64,000 bases of DNA, taken from positions 52,509-116,508 of the forward strand of contig NZ_SLXH01000011.1 in assembly GCF_004341365.1 (NCBI RefSeq), read 5' to 3'. Shown piece after piece: positions 53,555 to 61,347 of this stretch (position 1 is the stretch's first letter; each line of letters begins with the position of its first letter). Source of the stretch: Simplicispira metamorpha (GTDB taxonomy: Bacteria > Pseudomonadota > Gammaproteobacteria > Burkholderiales > Burkholderiaceae_C). The notes below the pieces were generated by a model. It saw only the letters and a program-made list of their open reading frames with translations. It made no database searches and was not told the origin of the DNA. Made by a program: the position numbers and the translations under genes.

Positions 53555-54619
53555 TTACTCGTCCAGCAGGCGCGCACCCTGGTTCAGGATGACCGACTCG
53601 GCCCGGAAATAGCCCATCACCGTCGGAATGCTCTGGTGGCCGGTCAGCGCCATGGTGTCGGCCAGCGGCACGTTTTGCCGTCCGGCCTCGGTCACGAACC
53701 CCGAGCGCAAAGAGTGCGCTGAAAAATCCCCCTCGATGCCCGCCAGCGCGCAGCGCGCCTGCACGATGGTGCGCACCCCCGCACCGGACATGGCACCGCC
53801 CAGGTGCCCACCTTTCAGAATCCGCCGAAAAATCAGCCCCTCAGTGATGCCGCTGGCGTCCAGCCACACCTGCAAAGCCGCACCCGCCTGACCGAGCACG
53901 GGTTTTTGGTTTTCCGGCTGGTCACGGCCTGATTGGTTGGTTTTGGAGTGGGCCAGGGTGTACACAAACTCGGCAGGCCCGATGCGCCGCAGCGATTGCA
54001 GGCTGGCGCTGGCCACTTCAGAACGCCGCCGCCCGCCACTGGCCCAGGCAAACAGCAGCAAGGCGCGGTCGCGTTTGCCGCGCAAAGAGTCATCGCAGGT
54101 TTCCAGCAGGGCTTGCAGCGGGTCTTTGGTCAGGGCCGCCTTTTTGCGCGGCAAATCACCGCGTTTGGCGTAGGCCTTGCGTGTGCGCGAGAGCAGCTCG
54201 CGCACCTGGGCGTCGTGGCAGGGGTTGGGCACGGCCCGCATCTGGTGCGCTTTGGACATCACAGAAATCCGATGTACCAGCGTGGTGTGCGCCATCGGCC
54301 CGATCTTGCCTTTGTAGCCGCCAGCCACCAGCGCCTCATCTATCTCACGGGGCAGTTCGGATTGCAGACCCTTGGCCGTCATGCGCTGGGCGTGGTCCAC
54401 CACAAATTGCAGCACGCACGCCACGGGCAATGGCAACTGGATTTGGCCACCGTAGCGCAGGCCGTACCACGCTGCCCAGTAGCGCAGCGCCGCCCGGTAG
54501 CTGGCCAGGGTGTTTTGCGATTCGCCTTCGCGCAGCAAATCCTGCATGGCGCTGCGGGTGACATCGTTCAGGGTGGACGGCTGCAAAGCCGTGGCTGGTG
54601 CAAGCAAAGACAGGTTCAT
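53555..54619 (-). CDS. Tyrosine recombinase (integrase family)
   Basis: A 354-residue site-specific recombinase. The N-terminal core-binding domain (about 20-150) contains SQNTLASYRAALRYWAAWYG. The catalytic domain has Arg in ASGGRRRSEVASA, Lys in AHSKTNQ, HSLR in SAHSLRSGFVTEAG, GHQ, and Tyr in TVMGYFRAES, so it looks active. It is convergent with the ArsR gene (stop codons 2 bases apart) and diverges from the KfrA-like gene. No cargo or att sites are visible, so it may be domesticated or a remnant. Confidence 0.88.
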   Translation of the reverse strand: MNLSLLAPATALQPSTLNDVTRSAMQDLLREGESQNTLASYRAALRYWAAWYGLRYGGQIQLPLPVACVLQFVVDHAQRMTAKGLQSELPREIDEALVAGGYKGKIGPMAHTTLVHRISVMSKAHQMRAVPNPCHDAQVRELLSRTRKAYAKRGDLPRKKAALTKDPLQALLETCDDSLRGKRDRALLLFAWASGGRRRSEVASASLQSLRRIGPAEFVYTLAHSKTNQSGRDQPENQKPVLGQAGAALQVWLDASGITEGLIFRRILKGGHLGGAMSGAGVRTIVQARCALAGIEGDFSAHSLRSGFVTEAGRQNVPLADTMALTGHQSIPTVMGYFRAESVILNQGARLLDE

Positions 54620-54651
54620 GGGTATATGGCACTAGCTAAAATATTAAAAAA

Positions 54652-54714
54652 TACATGTTACGTATGATGTATTACAAATATCAATAATAAAACACGATAA
54701 CATTTTATTATCGT
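54652..54714. promoter_or_regulatory. AT-rich divergent promoter with two inverted repeats
   Basis: ACGATAA / TTATCGT (54694-54714, perfect 7 bp) and TACAT / ATGTA (54652-54671) lie between the recombinase and the KfrA-like gene, in the most AT-rich stretch of the region. KfrA-type proteins repress their own promoter by binding such sites; applying that here is inference. Confidence 0.55.
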
Positions 54715-54730
54715 ATTCTAATTTCAATCT

Positions 54731-55729
54731 ATGCCAAACCATCCCATCCCATCCAAACCCGCCCGTGGAATCCAGTACGAGGACGTTGCCCAGGCGGCCG
54801 ATGCGCTGCTGCAAGACGGCCTGCGCCCCACCATTGAGCGCATTCGCCAGCGCATAGGCCGTGGCTCGCCCAACACCGTGGGGCCGATGCTGGAGCAATG
54901 GTTTTCTGGGTTGGGCCAGCGGCTGGGCGGCGCAACACATCCGCCAGGCCAGACCGATACGCCCGCCGCCGTGCTGCAAGCGGCCAACGCGCTGTGGGCC
55001 ACCGCCCTCCAGGAGTCGCTGGCGCAGGCACAAGACGCCTGCGCCGCCCAGCGTGCGGCACTGGCCGATGAGGCCGCGCAGCTGCAAGAAGCCAGTACCC
55101 GGCTGCAAGCCCAAGAGCTGGCCTGGACTGAGCGCTTGCGGGCCCTCGAAGGCGCCTTGCAAAAGGCCACAGAACAATGGCACGAGAGCCAGCAGCGCGG
55201 GCAATTGCTCCAGCACACGCTGGCGCAGCGCGAAGCCGATATTGCCCAGCAGCGCACAGCCCTGGCCGACAGCGCACAGCAATGCGCCGGGCTACAACAA
55301 CGTCTGGATCACATGCAAGTGCAGGCACAACAAGAGCGCACCGCGCTGGAAGAACGCTGGCGCAGCAGTGAGCGCCATTGGCTGGAGGAGCTGGATCGCG
55401 CGCGCCAGGAGATCAAAAAAACCGTGTTGATTGCGCAAGATGCCACCCGTAAGCAGCAAGCGCTGCAAGCCGAATTGGACGCCACGCGCGCCACACACCA
55501 CGCATTGGCGCTGGAGCACGCCAACCAGACCAGCGCCCTGCGCCAGGAACTGGCCAGCACGCAAATCCAAGCAGCACAGGCGCACACCTTACTGGCACAA
55601 ATGCAAAACGCTGCGCTACAGCCCGCCAGCACAGCTACAGCCACGGCCAGACCCCACGCCATCAGCGCCGCACGCAGCATCCCGCTTGCCACGCGTATTC
55701 CACGCCGCAAACTGGGGAAAAATCGCTGA
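54731..55729 (+). CDS. KfrA-like DNA-binding coiled-coil protein
   Basis: A 332-residue protein. Residues 14-60 match the KfrA N-terminal DNA-binding domain ([28 protein letters not shown] in parts, then [13 protein letters not shown]). Residues about 85-285 are a continuous Gln/Ala/Glu-rich coiled coil. The C-terminus is basic ([11 protein letters not shown]). KfrA is known from IncP plasmids as a partition-related autorepressor; chromosomal relatives are often near recombinases. It diverges from the recombinase. Confidence 0.82.
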   Translation: MPNHPIPSKPARGIQYEDVAQAADALLQDGLRPTIERIRQRIGRGSPNTVGPMLEQWFSGLGQRLGGATHPPGQTDTPAAVLQAANALWATALQESLAQAQDACAAQRAALADEAAQLQEASTRLQAQELAWTERLRALEGALQKATEQWHESQQRGQLLQHTLAQREADIAQQRTALADSAQQCAGLQQRLDHMQVQAQQERTALEERWRSSERHWLEELDRARQEIKKTVLIAQDATRKQQALQAELDATRATHHALALEHANQTSALRQELASTQIQAAQAHTLLAQMQNAALQPASTATATARPHAISAARSIPLATRIPRRKLGKNR

Positions 55730-55745
55730 CGGCACAATGGCAGCC

Positions 55746-56159
55746 ATGAGATTCCTCCACACCATGCTGCGCGTTGGCAACCTTCAACGCTCGATTGATT
55801 TCTATACCCAAGTGCTGGGCATGCAACTGCTGCGCCAGTCCGAAAACCCCGAATACCAATACTCGCTGGCATTTTTGGGCTTTGAAGGCGGCAATCCCGC
55901 CCAGGCTGAAATTGAGCTGACCTACAACTGGGGCACCGAAACCTATGACCATGGCAACGCCTACGGCCACATCGCCCTGGGCGTGCCCGACGCCTACGCC
56001 GCCTGCGAAAAAATCAAGGCCGCCGGTGGCAACGTGACGCGCGAGGCGGGCCCCGTCAAAGGTGGCAGCACGGTGATTGCTTTTGTCACCGACCCTGATG
56101 GCTACAAAATTGAGCTGATCCAGCGCGCTGAAGGCGCCGGTGGCGCAGGCCTGCGCTGA
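55746..56159 (+). CDS. gloA: Lactoylglutathione lyase (glyoxalase I)
   Basis: A 137-residue glyoxalase I that isomerises the methylglyoxal-glutathione adduct. [20 protein letters not shown] is the family start, with metal ligands His6, Glu in IELTYNW, His in YGHIALGV and Glu in KIELIQ. It starts 16 bases after the KfrA-like gene but is an ordinary housekeeping gene. Confidence 0.94.
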   Translation: MRFLHTMLRVGNLQRSIDFYTQVLGMQLLRQSENPEYQYSLAFLGFEGGNPAQAEIELTYNWGTETYDHGNAYGHIALGVPDAYAACEKIKAAGGNVTREAGPVKGGSTVIAFVTDPDGYKIELIQRAEGAGGAGLR

Positions 56160-56168
56160 ACAAAAGAA

Positions 56169-56204
56169 AAGCGCCCTCGCCTGCATTCCAGGCGTTGGGC
56201 GCTT
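56169..56204 (-). terminator. Double-stem terminator between gloA and the OmpA-domain gene
   Basis: Outer stem AAGCGCCC / GGGCGCTT and inner stem CGCCTG / CAGGCG. On the minus strand it is followed by TTTTCTTTTG, so it best serves the OmpA-domain gene. Confidence 0.7.
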
Positions 56205-56211
56205 GCATAGA

Positions 56212-56265
56212 TTCAAAAAAGTGAGCTGCTTGCGCTTATCCTGCAACGCTTTCAGCTAGTTTTGG
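56212..56265 (+). repeat. Dispersed repeat copy 17 (intergenic)
   Basis: AAAAGTGAGCTGCTTGCGCT at 56217-56236, then TATCCTGCAACGCTTTCAGC. It lies between gloA and the OmpA-domain gene, just beyond the terminator. Confidence 0.65.
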
Positions 56266-56320
56266 TGCTGAAAGCGTGATGTACCAAGCGGTACACGCTC
56301 CTTTTCTGTGAGCATCAGAT

Positions 56321-56842
56321 TTACTCCAGCACCACTTCCACGCGGCGAGCTTGCTCAGCAGGGCCGCCGAGTTGCGTCTCTTCGGGCTTTTTCAGCTCAA
56401 TGCTGGCCTCGGCCACACCCAGCGCCAACAGCGCGTCGCGCACTGCCAGCGCGCGCTGTTTGGACAATTCGGCGTTCAGTTCAGCGCTGCCCGTAGCGTC
56501 ATGAAAACCCGACACCAGCGCCTTTTTTCCAGCAGCCACGCCTTGCACTACGTCTGCCAACGCGTTGCTGGCGCCGGACGCCACATCGGCTTTACCAGAC
56601 GCGAAATAGAACGTCACCACGCCGCCCTCCACGCGCACACTGGCCACATCCTCGGTGACGACTGCGACCTCGGCAACTGCTGCCTGCGCTGGCGCTGCTG
56701 CTGCGGGCTTCGGCGCGTGGGGAATTCCCCGTTTGTAGACCACTGTACCCACCACGATAGACACGACCAGCGCAATCAGTGCAAACAAAAAACCCAAGGC
56801 AAAACGTTGCTGGCTGTCGTCATCGGAACTGCTGAAAGACAT
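56321..56842 (-). CDS. Inner-membrane-anchored OmpA-domain protein
   Basis: A 173-residue protein. One membrane helix (about 14-37, FALGFLFALIALVVSIVVGTVVY) is followed by an Ala/Pro/Val linker and an OmpA-like peptidoglycan-binding domain (about 75-173, VTFYFASGKADV and LSKQRALAVRDALLALGV). No signal cleavage site, so it is probably anchored in the inner membrane with the OmpA domain in the periplasm. Start 56842 (MSFSSSDDDS). It diverges from sodC. Confidence 0.85.
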   Translation of the reverse strand: MSFSSSDDDSQQRFALGFLFALIALVVSIVVGTVVYKRGIPHAPKPAAAAPAQAAVAEVAVVTEDVASVRVEGGVVTFYFASGKADVASGASNALADVVQGVAAGKKALVSGFHDATGSAELNAELSKQRALAVRDALLALGVAEASIELKKPEETQLGGPAEQARRVEVVLE

Positions 56843-57028
56843 ATTGGAAACTCCGTAAATAATGGAATGGCGGATTGAGAAATCCCTGCAAATTCTAAAG
56901 TTTTGTATCAACGGCTTTGTCGTTTGCTCGGGTGCATGCCGTTCGCTGACCAGGAACCGATTGACTGCGCGGCCAGAAACAGCACATAGTGCGCATCGGG
57001 TCTTTTCATTACGACAGGGGTTTGAATC

Positions 57029-57553
57029 ATGCGTACTTCTTCTGCTTTCTGGGGCCTTGTTGCCATAGCGTCACTGGCCGGTTGCGCTGCTTACTCAGCC
57101 GGGCCGACGGCCTTAGCCCAACTCCAGCCAACGCGCGCAAGTACCGTCACAGGCACAGTGCGTTTTGAACAATCTTCGAATGGTGTGGTGCATGTTTCTG
57201 GCGAGGTGCGCGGCCTCAAGCCGGGTGCCGAGCACGGGTTTCATATCCATGAAAAAGGCGATTGTTCCAGCAGCGATGGCCTGAGCGCAGGCGGGCATTT
57301 CAATCCATCCGGCAAGCCGCATGGCCACCATGGCATGGGCGAACACCACACTGGGGATTTACCCAGCCTGCGTGCCGATACCCACGGCGTTGCCACGTTC
57401 AGCTTTGAATCGCGCAACATTGCTGTTGGCAGCGGCATCAATGACGTGGTGGGACGCGGCCTGATTGTTCACCGCGATCCAGACGACTACACCACACAGC
57501 CCACAGGCAATGCAGGCCCTCGGCTGGCCTGTGCAGTGATCTCGCGCCAATAA
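57029..57553 (+). CDS. sodC: Cu/Zn superoxide dismutase, lipoprotein
   Basis: A 174-residue periplasmic superoxide dismutase. The signal peptide ends in a lipobox, SLAGC (about 18), so it is probably a lipoprotein. Metal ligands lie in [17 protein letters not shown] and PHGHH, and the active-site Arg region is GPRLACAVI. The HH-rich segment ([16 protein letters not shown]) is typical of bacterial SodC. It is followed by pdxH on the same strand. Confidence 0.94.
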   Translation: MRTSSAFWGLVAIASLAGCAAYSAGPTALAQLQPTRASTVTGTVRFEQSSNGVVHVSGEVRGLKPGAEHGFHIHEKGDCSSSDGLSAGGHFNPSGKPHGHHGMGEHHTGDLPSLRADTHGVATFSFESRNIAVGSGINDVVGRGLIVHRDPDDYTTQPTGNAGPRLACAVISRQ

Positions 57554-57627
57554 AACAACATCTCACCTACCCTGCCGTGCCCTTGCCGTCGGCCTTGGTG
57601 ATGATGGCAGGGGGCACAATGTGCGCT

Positions 57628-58275
57628 ATGACCCGTCTCTCCTCCTCCATCGCCGACCTGCGTAAAAGCTACGAACGCGCAGAACTCCACGAAGACGCAT
57701 CGCACGCTGACCCACTACAGCAGTTCGACCAATGGCTCAAAGAAGCCATCAGTGCCCAAGTACCTGAGCCCAACGCCATGACCGTGGCCACCGTGGGCAG
57801 TGACCTGCGCCCGAGCACGCGCGTGGTACTGATCAAGGGATACGATGCGCACGGCATCGTCTGGTACACCAACTACGCCAGCCGCAAAGGCCAGCAGCTG
57901 GCAGGCAACCCTTACGCTGCCCTGCAATTTCATTGGGTGGAACTGGAGCGTGTGGTGCGCATTGAAGGCACCGTAGAAAGAGTCAGCGATGCAGAAAGCG
58001 ACGCGTATTTTCATAGCCGTCCGCTTGATTCACGCATTGGTGCCTGGGCCAGTCCGCAAAGCCAGGTGATTTCTGGGCGTGGTGTGTTGGTAGCCAATGC
58101 GGCCAAATATGGTGCACAGTTTTTGTTGCAACCACCCCGCCCTGCACACTGGGGTGGTTTTCGCCTGCGGCCCGAACGCTGGGAATTTTGGCAAGGTCGC
58201 AAAAGCCGTCTGCACGACAGGCTGCAATACCGCCAGGATGGCGTGATCTGGGTGCGCGAGCGCTTGGCACCTTGA
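57628..58275 (+). CDS. pdxH: Pyridoxamine 5'-phosphate oxidase
   Basis: A 215-residue FMN enzyme making pyridoxal phosphate. Family marks: the N-terminal [30 protein letters not shown] (FMN), [16 protein letters not shown], and the C-terminal PHY-type end [20 protein letters not shown] 57628 is chosen; an upstream ATG at 57619 adds three residues. The gene lies 75 bases after sodC. Confidence 0.95.
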   Translation: MTRLSSSIADLRKSYERAELHEDASHADPLQQFDQWLKEAISAQVPEPNAMTVATVGSDLRPSTRVVLIKGYDAHGIVWYTNYASRKGQQLAGNPYAALQFHWVELERVVRIEGTVERVSDAESDAYFHSRPLDSRIGAWASPQSQVISGRGVLVANAAKYGAQFLLQPPRPAHWGGFRLRPERWEFWQGRKSRLHDRLQYRQDGVIWVRERLAP

Positions 58276-58342
58276 TTCAAATAAAAGGGTTGGGCTCAAT
58301 TGCCATTTCTGATTACTTCTCCATTTTTTGTTTTTGTATAAA

Positions 58343-58359
58343 TAATGTAAGTTACATTA
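58343..58359. promoter_or_regulatory. 17-bp palindrome before the recombinase-like gene
   Basis: TAATGTAA-G-TTACATTA is a perfect inverted repeat ending 5 bases before the ATG at 58365, so a protein bound here would block both transcription and ribosome access. Confidence 0.6.
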
Positions 58360-58364
58360 AAGTC

Positions 58365-59402
58365 ATGGACATACCTCCATCACCTTCTTCTGCTCCTACT
58401 GGTGCATTGGTATTTCAGCGCTGGCTCGGTGCCGAAAGCAACAAAGCTTTTCACGCCTTGCGCGATGAACCCCAAAGCGTTTACGAAACCATCTGGAACG
58501 CTTGGCTGGAAAGCTTGCAGCCAAGCACAGATAAAGCACAGCCCTGCCCACCTGCACGCATACGCCAATGGAACGAGGCACGCGCCGAAGACGTAGCCCG
58601 TTTTCTGCGCATACGTGCAGGCCAACGGGCAAACCATGAGCCAGAGCGACAACTTAGCGAAGTCACACGCAGACGCTATTGGCGCGTACTCGACCGGGTT
58701 TATGCCTACGCCGTACAGCAAGGCTGGCTGGAAACCAGCCCTGTCGCCCACCTGCCCCGTGCCGAGCGCCCACGCGCAGTAGAACAACTGGGACATTGCC
58801 TGCCGCCTGCACTGTGGGCACGTCTGCCAGCACAATTCCCCGACAGCGACTGCCTGCAAGGCGCCCGTGACCGTGCCATTTTGTTGCTGCTGTACGACCT
58901 GGCTTTGGCTCCGGAGGAAGTACGCGTCCTCACCGACGACTGTCTGCTTGATGACCTACGCCAGCCCTGGACGCCATCTTGCGGCGCATCACCCGCAGCC
59001 CTGCACATTGTCGGCGCACGCAAAGCCCAGCAACGCACCCTGCCCCTGACTCCGCGCTTGGGCACCGCCCTTGCAGCCTGGCTACAGTACCGCCAAGCCC
59101 ACAATCCCGAACTGACAGGCCGCCTCTTTCATTCACGCAAAGGTGGCGGGCCGCTGTCCATTCGTGCATTGTTCCATGTAGCATCCAAAGTGATACATCA
59201 GGCCCATGCTGATACCCCCAGCAGTACGCAGCAATGGCCTCTGCACCGGGTGGGGCCACAGGTCATGCGCAATACCGCCATCGTTACCTGGCTGCGCGCA
59301 GGCCTCAGTGAAATGGAGATCGTGCGCCGCATCGGCGTCGAAAACACCCGCGCACTGGGCCATTTACGCCACCAACTCGAAACACCGACACCGGGCCTGT
59401 AA
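58365..59402 (+). CDS. Tyrosine-recombinase-like protein lacking catalytic residues
   Basis: A 345-residue protein with the two-domain layout of tyrosine recombinases: helical N-terminal domain (about 25-145) and catalytic-fold domain (about 160-335). The beta-hairpin lysine (ARKAQQRTLPL) and box II Arg (PQVMRNTAIVTWL) remain. Box I Arg is Ala (LALAPEEV), the box II His is Gln, the GH His is Val (RIGVENTRALGHL) and no Tyr nucleophile follows. The reading frame is intact, so it is probably a DNA-binding protein rather than a decaying enzyme. A perfect palindrome precedes its start. A NYN-domain gene follows by 55 bases. Confidence 0.75.
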   Translation: MDIPPSPSSAPTGALVFQRWLGAESNKAFHALRDEPQSVYETIWNAWLESLQPSTDKAQPCPPARIRQWNEARAEDVARFLRIRAGQRANHEPERQLSEVTRRRYWRVLDRVYAYAVQQGWLETSPVAHLPRAERPRAVEQLGHCLPPALWARLPAQFPDSDCLQGARDRAILLLLYDLALAPEEVRVLTDDCLLDDLRQPWTPSCGASPAALHIVGARKAQQRTLPLTPRLGTALAAWLQYRQAHNPELTGRLFHSRKGGGPLSIRALFHVASKVIHQAHADTPSSTQQWPLHRVGPQVMRNTAIVTWLRAGLSEMEIVRRIGVENTRALGHLRHQLETPTPGL

Positions 59403-59457
59403 CGTCTGCACAGACACATAAGGCAGGCACAATCAGCGCCCCAACTTCTGCCAGCCC

Positions 59458-60744
59458 ATGAAAAGCGCACTTTTTATCGATTTCGACAACGTTTACAGCG
59501 CATTGCGCCGCCTCGACCTGCACTACGCCGAGCGCTTTGCCCGCCAGCCGCTGGACTGGCTGCGCTGGTTGACTGACCGCCTTCCGCTTCCTGAGCATGC
59601 CCCAACAGGCAGCAACACCCGACGCCTGCTAGTGCGCCGCTGCTACTTCAACCCACACGTCTATCAACGTTTTCGCCCCCACTTCAACCGCGCAGGCTTT
59701 GAGACCATAGACTGCCCGCCCATGACCACTGAGGGCAAGACCAGCACCGACATCCACATGGTTCTGGACATGGTGGACTTGTTGCAGCACGAAACCCGTT
59801 TCGACGAATTCATCGTCTTCTCTGCTGATGCTGACTTTACGCCGGTGTTGCGCAAACTGCGCCGCAGTGACCGGCGCACTACCGTGTTGGCGGTAGGTTT
59901 TCCGTCGGCGGCATACCAAGCATCGGCCGATTTACTGATCGATACCGACACTTTTGTACGCGACGCCCTGGGCGAGAACGATGACAACGACCACCTGCGC
60001 TTACCGCTGCGCCCTAGCACCTATTTCAGCAGCACAGCAATACCCCTCGCCCAACCCCAACAGGAAACCCGTGCAGACCAGCAAGATGTGCGTGAGCTCG
60101 CCACACAAATCATCCGTACCGAAGTAGCTAACTCCGATCTGGCCATCCCGCTGGCCCGTCTGGCCAGCAAACTGCCCACTCAGGTTCCAGGGCTGGACGG
60201 CGCCAGTTGGGCAGGACAAGGCAGCTTTCGCCGTTTTGTGGAAATACTCAACCTGGAGCCACTGCTGCTGGACTGGTCGCACTCCGGCGGCTACCTCTAT
60301 GACCCGCGTCGGCACGCCTGCCCTCAGCCCCCCGCCAGCAAAAATCACCTGCTCGACTCCACCGACCCGCAACTACTCCAGCAGGTGTGCGATGCCACCG
60401 ACGCCCCACATCTGACGCGGGCAGAGTTTCAGGGCCTCTGGAATGCCATGGCCACCGACCTGGCAGAGCACCCCTTCCACCTGCGCGAGACCGGCAAGCG
60501 TGTGCGTGACCTATGTCGCATTGCCCAATGCGATATCAGCCGTGAAGACGTCAATTGGGTGCTGCGCGGCCTGCTGATGTGCGGTCACCAATTTGGTCAA
60601 GGTCAAGACACACCGCAGCAGCTGGCCACCCAGATGGCCAACAACCTGGAAAAACTCTGTGCCCGCGAAGAGCTGTGGCTTGACGATGGCCAACGCAGCG
60701 CCGTTCGCCAGTGGGTGGGCGCTGACGTCGCCAGCATTTTTTAG
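59458..60744 (+). CDS. NYN-domain (LabA/PIN-like) protein with OST-HTH-like domain
   Basis: A 428-residue protein. The N-terminal NYN nuclease domain (1-165) has FIDFDNVYSA, KTSTDIHMVLDMVDL and FSADADFTPVL, the acidic residues expected for a metal-dependent RNase. The middle (about 205-285) resembles an OST-HTH/LOTUS winged helix (VRELATQIIRTE... FRRFVEILNLEPLLLDW). The last 130 residues are helical and not recognised. Such proteins cut or bind structured RNA; the target is unknown. Its stop codon is 30 bases before ssrA. Confidence 0.82.
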   Translation: MKSALFIDFDNVYSALRRLDLHYAERFARQPLDWLRWLTDRLPLPEHAPTGSNTRRLLVRRCYFNPHVYQRFRPHFNRAGFETIDCPPMTTEGKTSTDIHMVLDMVDLLQHETRFDEFIVFSADADFTPVLRKLRRSDRRTTVLAVGFPSAAYQASADLLIDTDTFVRDALGENDDNDHLRLPLRPSTYFSSTAIPLAQPQQETRADQQDVRELATQIIRTEVANSDLAIPLARLASKLPTQVPGLDGASWAGQGSFRRFVEILNLEPLLLDWSHSGGYLYDPRRHACPQPPASKNHLLDSTDPQLLQQVCDATDAPHLTRAEFQGLWNAMATDLAEHPFHLRETGKRVRDLCRIAQCDISREDVNWVLRGLLMCGHQFGQGQDTPQQLATQMANNLEKLCAREELWLDDGQRSAVRQWVGADVASIF

Positions 60745-60751
60745 GCTTCTG

Positions 60752-60759
60752 GTATAGAA
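60752..60759 (+). promoter_or_regulatory. ssrA -10 box
   Basis: TATAGAAT lies 16-23 bases before the tmRNA 5' end, inside the short gap after the NYN gene. No convincing -35 could be chosen. Confidence 0.5.
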
Positions 60760-60868
60760 TGCGACAACTTTCCAGGGGCCGACTTTGGTTTCGACGGGGG
60801 TACTGATTCAAGTGGAGCGTGCCGAGCCTTCCAGTAAGCTCGTTAATCTTTCTGGAAAAAAAGTAACT

Positions 60869-60901
60869 GCAAACGACGAACGTTTCGCACTCGCTGCTTA
60901 A
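60869..60901 (+). other. tmRNA tag reading frame
   Basis: Codes ANDERFALAA followed by TAA within ssrA, the proteolysis tag read by ClpXP/ClpAP, whose ClpA subunit ends at the left edge of the window. Confidence 0.93.
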
Positions 60902-61119
60902 TTGCCAGTGAGCCTCACAACAGCAAGCCGATAGGCTGGGCAAGGGCGGCGTAAGCTGTCCAGGCTGTGGGGTAATTTAATTCGGCTGGGTTTGTTTTGG
61001 GTAACTTAGAACAGACCGAGAAAATAGGTTACTGGTTGGGTATGCAGCGTGTCGCTGCGCGGCATACCAGACGAGATCCAAATCAGACGACTACGCATGT
61101 AGAACTGCTTGTTGATGGC

Positions 61120-61155
61120 TTTCGGACGGGGGTTCAATTCCCCCCGGCTCCACCA
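61120..61155 (+). other. Probable attL: ssrA 3' end
   Basis: The ssrA T-arm and acceptor end is a standard attachment site for P4-type integrases, and such an integrase starts 192 bases downstream. The matching right-hand copy is outside the window, so the exact crossover is not seen. Confidence 0.6.
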
Positions 61156-61187
61156 ATTTCTCATATCAGGCCATATCAGGCCGTCCC

Positions 61188-61226
61188 AAAAGCCCCCCTC
61201 CCCCATAGGAGCGGGGCTTTTTCTTT
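61188..61226 (+). terminator. Terminator after ssrA
   Basis: AAAAGCCCC and GGGGCTTTTTCTTT pair around a GC-rich loop, about 35 bases after the tmRNA end. Confidence 0.75.
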
Positions 61227-61258
61227 GCCTTATACCGTGTCACGGGGCATCATGGCAT

Positions 61259-61334
61259 CCCAACACTTTGTTGGTAGTTCTGTTGGCAGGTGGCGCATAC
61301 CCACAAACCGCATACCAACAACCAACAACCAACA
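61259..61334. repeat. TGTTGGT / ACCAACA boxes before the integrase
   Basis: CCAACA-CTT-TGTTGG (61259-61273), a further TGTTGGC (61281) and three tandem ACCAACA (61314-61334) share one 7-mer in both orientations. Such clusters flanking an att site fit integrase arm-binding sites. Confidence 0.55.
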
Positions 61335-61347
61335 CAAGGATGCAGCC

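Larger units (their letters stand above)
60775..61155 (+). ncRNA. ssrA: tmRNA
   Basis: One-piece tmRNA, 381 bases. The 5' end GGGGCCGACTTTGGTTTCGA and the 3' end GGGGGTTCAATTCCCCCCGG then CTCCACCA form the tRNA-like domain with an encoded CCA. The tag reading frame is GCA AAC GAC ... GCT GCT TAA at 60869-60901, giving ANDERFALAA. It rescues stalled ribosomes with SmpB. The 3' end is the insertion point of the P4-like element that follows. Confidence 0.97.

Noticed and set aside
58365..59402. Calling the recombinase-like gene a pseudogene
   Set aside because: The frame is intact over 345 codons with kept hydrophobic core and wing-like segments; only catalytic residues are changed, which fits a new role better than decay.
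61162..61181. Tandem CATATCAGGC as a CRISPR-like repeat
   Set aside because: Only two units without spacers. No CRISPR array or cas gene is present anywhere in the window.
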